Below are positions 61,677 to 64,000 of a stretch of 64,000 nucleotides of DNA, piece after piece. The stretch spans positions 1 to 64,000 of the forward strand of contig NZ_CALUTC010000008.1 in assembly GCF_944323605.1 (NCBI RefSeq). The letters are read 5' to 3'. The position numbers and the translations under genes were made by a program. The DNA comes from an uncultured Campylobacter sp. Its GTDB lineage: Bacteria; Campylobacterota; Campylobacteria; Campylobacterales; Campylobacteraceae. Positions within the stretch are counted from its first letter, which is position 1, and every line of letters begins with the position of its first letter. The notes below the pieces were generated by a model. The model was not told the DNA's origin. It worked only from the letters and a program-made list of their open reading frames with translations, and made no database searches.

Positions 61677-62461
61677 TTTACTTGAAATACAAAGGCTTCT
61701 TTTTCTACTTTTTCTCTAATTTTTTTAAGCTCATCATTTATGCTATCCTTAGAAAAAGGACCTACAAGAACTCTAGTTATCTCTTTTCCATTTACGGTAG
61801 TTTTATAAAGCTTATGTTTATAGCCATTTTTTCCAAGCAAGGCTAATTCTTTTGATTTTGGATCAAAGGTAGCAACAGAAAAAACTTGTATATACATTCC
61901 AGCTTCTAGCTTAGAGCTAGTTTTTATGTTTGAAAATAATTCTTTTGTATCTTCTGTTTTTTTAGTTTCTTGTTTTTTAGAAGGCTCTTGATTTTTTGTA
62001 GCACTTGTTTTTTTATCACTTTTTGGTGCGTCATCTTTAGTTTTTATTTCCACATCTTTTTTTGGTTCAGGTGGTAATATTGGTTCAGCTTGTGTGCTTG
62101 TTTCATTTGCATCTGGTAAAGCATTAGGCATAGTAAAGTTATTATCTATACTTGTATTTTCATCTAATCCTTGCAATCTTTGTCTAAGAGCCTCAAATTC
62201 ATCTATATCGCTTGTGTTTGAATCTGTTATAGGAACTTCGCTAAAAGGTTTATCCATAGGTGTTTGTGGCTCAGATGGAAAAATGCTTTCTGAAGTGTTT
62301 TGTGAGCTTGTATCTCCACTATTGATTAGTTTCATAACTATCATAACAATTAAAAATAATATAGCAAGAGCTATAATCCTAAGTAGAATTTTTTTTATTT
62401 TTTCGCTTTTATTTGTTTTGTCTAGTATTATGTCGTCAAAATTATTTTTATTACCGTCCAT
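61673..62461 (-). CDS. SPOR-domain membrane protein
   Basis: A 262-residue bitopic protein. A short cytoplasmic part is followed by a membrane helix (about residues 28-46, LRIIALAILFLIVMIVMKLI) and a low-complexity periplasmic linker rich in Pro, Thr, Glu and Lys (about 50-180). A C-terminal SPOR domain has AGMYIQVFSVATFDPKSK and TRVLVGPFSKDSINDELKKI. SPOR domains bind denuded glycan strands at septa, so a division or peptidoglycan-remodelling role is likely. It is between aroE and the DUF1882 gene. Confidence 0.87.
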   Translation of the reverse strand: MDGNKNNFDDIILDKTNKSEKIKKILLRIIALAILFLIVMIVMKLINSGDTSSQNTSESIFPSEPQTPMDKPFSEVPITDSNTSDIDEFEALRQRLQGLDENTSIDNNFTMPNALPDANETSTQAEPILPPEPKKDVEIKTKDDAPKSDKKTSATKNQEPSKKQETKKTEDTKELFSNIKTSSKLEAGMYIQVFSVATFDPKSKELALLGKNGYKHKLYKTTVNGKEITRVLVGPFSKDSINDELKKIREKVEKEAFVFQVK

Positions 62462-62473
62462 AAATATCCTTAT

Positions 62474-63019
62474 CTACATATGTTTAGACCAAGATGTGCC
62501 TCTTTCCTTATGAAAGACTTCGTAAGGAAGTATCATTATATTATATTCCCGTGGTAAATTCAGGGTAGGGAATACTCTCCATTCAGTAGGCATTTTGCTA
62601 GATAACATCATAGAAAGCTTAGATGCTAGTTGGCAACCTTCATTAAGGGTAGTATGCCCTTTGTGTATATATAGGTGCAAGTGTCCGGGGGTTTTTGTCT
62701 TATATGCAGTGAAATTTATAAAACCTTCTTCCCTTAGCATAAGCTGTGCTCTGTGCCAGAATTTATCAGCATTAAAACCATTGTAATCAAATACAATATT
62801 TTCTACGTAATCGGTTTTGCTTATAAGACTGTGTGCAACTACTATTTTGCCTTCTGCGTGATCTCTTATAACTTTAGAGTCCAGAGGAGCATTTACTTTT
62901 TCAAATTTATTAAAAAAATATCTACCTCTATGCTCAAACTTGCTGACAATCTTGTCCCGTTTTATGTAATAATGATCGCTTATAATTTTAATAAGCGATA
63001 AATCCATTTGCGATATCAA
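62474..63019 (-). CDS. DUF1882-family protein
   Basis: A 181-residue soluble protein, recognised by its position (C. jejuni Cj0403) and by DUF1882 features: [41 protein letters not shown] and [17 protein letters not shown], ending in [18 protein letters not shown]. This family is restricted to Campylobacterota and has no known function. It overlaps glyA by 4 bp, so the two are co-expressed. The several His residues around [10 protein letters not shown] are suggestive of metal or phosphoester binding. Confidence 0.8.
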   Translation of the reverse strand: MISQMDLSLIKIISDHYYIKRDKIVSKFEHRGRYFFNKFEKVNAPLDSKVIRDHAEGKIVVAHSLISKTDYVENIVFDYNGFNADKFWHRAQLMLREEGFINFTAYKTKTPGHLHLYIHKGHTTLNEGCQLASKLSMMLSSKMPTEWRVFPTLNLPREYNIMILPYEVFHKERGTSWSKHM

Positions 63020-64000
63020 AACATAGCCTTTTCATAAATTATAAACTCTGAAGCGAGTTTTTTGACTTTTTCCTTTATTTGTTTTTGCATTTCCTCATTT
63101 TTTATATTATCCAAAACATCAGCTATATAGTTTGCCACATTTTCTATTTCTTTTTCCTTAAAGCCTCTAGCAGTTAATGCTGGAGTTCCTATACGCACTC
63201 CACTTGTTACAAAAGGACTTCTTTTTTCTCCAGGAACGGTGTTTTTATTTACAGTTATACCAGCATTTCCAAGAGCTATATCAGCGTCTTTTCCGCTAAA
63301 ATCTTTATCTAAAAAGCTTAATAAAATCAAGTGATTATCTGTTCCACCGCTTACTATATTATATTTTCTATCTATCAAAACTTTAGCTAAAGTTTTTGCA
63401 TTATCAACGACTTGCTTAGCATATACTTTCCATTCATCAGATAGATTATACTTAAAACCAACTGCTTTTGCAGCTATTACATGCATCAAAGGACCGCCTT
63501 GAATGCCAGGAAATATGGCAGAATTTATCTTTTTAGCTATTTCCTCGTCATTTGTCATTAAAATACCGCCTCTAGGTCCTCTTAATGTCTTGTGAGTAGT
63601 AGAGCTTACTATATGAGCGTGTGGAAAAGGACTTGGATGCACGCCACCAACCACTAAACCAGCAATATGAGCTATATCGGCAAAAAGGTATGCCCCAACT
63701 TCGTCTGCTATTTCTCTAAATTTAGCAAAATCAATGATTCTAGCATAAGCGCTAGCACCGCATACTATCATCTTTGGTTTTACTATATGAGCTATTTCTC
63801 TTACTTTTTCATAGTTTATTCGTCCATCTAATTCAACGCCATAAAAAAAGCTTTCGTAAATTTTGCCTGATGAGCTAACTTTAGCACCGTGAGTGAGGTG
63901 TCCTCCGTGGCTTAGATCCATACCTAGTATTTTATCGCCAGGATTTAAAAGTGCCATATAAGCACCTTGGTTTGCTTGGGAGCCAGAATTTGGTTGAACG
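63016..64000 (-). CDS. glyA: Serine hydroxymethyltransferase (5' end outside window)
   Basis: The C-terminal 328 or so residues of SHMT are present and the frame runs through the right edge, where it reads [20 protein letters not shown]. The PLP-Lys motif [15 protein letters not shown] is intact, as are [19 protein letters not shown] and [16 protein letters not shown]. The enzyme converts serine and THF to glycine and methylene-THF. The ATG within the window at 63957 is internal and not the start. Truncation is by the window and not biological. Confidence 0.96.
   Translation of the reverse strand, partial: VQPNSGSQANQGAYMALLNPGDKILGMDLSHGGHLTHGAKVSSSGKIYESFFYGVELDGRINYEKVREIAHIVKPKMIVCGASAYARIIDFAKFREIADEVGAYLFADIAHIAGLVVGGVHPSPFPHAHIVSSTTHKTLRGPRGGILMTNDEEIAKKINSAIFPGIQGGPLMHVIAAKAVGFKYNLSDEWKVYAKQVVDNAKTLAKVLIDRKYNIVSGGTDNHLILLSFLDKDFSGKDADIALGNAGITVNKNTVPGEKRSPFVTSGVRIGTPALTARGFKEKEIENVANYIADVLDNIKNEEMQKQIKEKVKKLASEFIIYEKAMF

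Noticed and set aside
63016-64000. glyA as a truncated pseudogene
   Set aside because: The frame continues upstream to the window edge with conserved SHMT sequence; it is cut only by the window.

Overview
The window is chromosomal DNA of a Campylobacter species (class Epsilonproteobacteria/Campylobacteria). The evidence is the AT-rich composition, the family-specific gene set (major outer membrane porin, RacRS, OorDABC, monomeric isocitrate dehydrogenase, a Cj0977-type virulence protein, separate rpoB and rpoC), flagellar promoters of the Campylobacter sigma-54 and sigma-28 types, and a homopolymeric G tract typical of Campylobacter contingency loci. Gene order follows several blocks known from C. 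jejuni, but they are joined differently, so this is a related species and not C. jejuni itself. There is no integrase, transposase, prophage or CRISPR array; it is almost entirely core genome.

Layout. 1-8.4 kb: the tail of an upstream gene, a long poly-A/poly-G tract, an outer membrane beta-barrel protein, an ArsR repressor with a Zn/Cd-type P-type ATPase, an orphan hydrogenase small-subunit paralogue, MltG, and a large AsmA-like protein. 8.5-14.5 kb: a TCA-cycle operon icd-mdh-oorDABC that lacks the sucCD pair found between mdh and oorD in C. jejuni. 14.6-28.4 kb: the translation/transcription cluster with tRNA-Thr, Tyr, Gly, Thr, then tuf, rpmG, tRNA-Trp, secE, nusG, rplKAJL and rpoBC. 28.5-40.6 kb: two MOMP-type porin genes flank a block holding 5-formyl-THF cyclo-ligase, RNase Y, DedA, ComEC, YihY, GlcD, a PgbA-like protein, an M23 endopeptidase and MgtE. 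40.7-46.8 kb: dnaJ and racRS share a symmetric divergent promoter, followed by recR, an unrecognised lipoprotein, a nuclease, a small lipoprotein and a Cj0977-type protein behind a sigma-28 promoter. 46.9-54.3 kb: a Kef-type antiporter whose apparent start codon is ATA, then flgI-flgJ behind a sigma-54 promoter, flgM-flgN-flgK behind a sigma-28 promoter, and two further genes. 54.3-60.9 kb: a division-related block (rsmH, an FtsL-like protein and dat on the minus strand; a PpiD-like protein, ftsA and ftsZ on the plus strand). 60.9-64 kb: aroE, a SPOR-domain protein, a DUF1882 protein and glyA, which runs off the right edge.

No convincing new multi-gene system was found. The points most worth a second look are the poly-A/poly-G tract, the duplicated porin with matching 5' ends, the missing sucCD, the ATA start of the antiporter, the palindromic dnaJ/racR promoter, the paired sigma-28 promoters with identical spacing, and the FtsL-like candidate. 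All family assignments come from reading the protein sequences and from remembered gene order; no database search was run.
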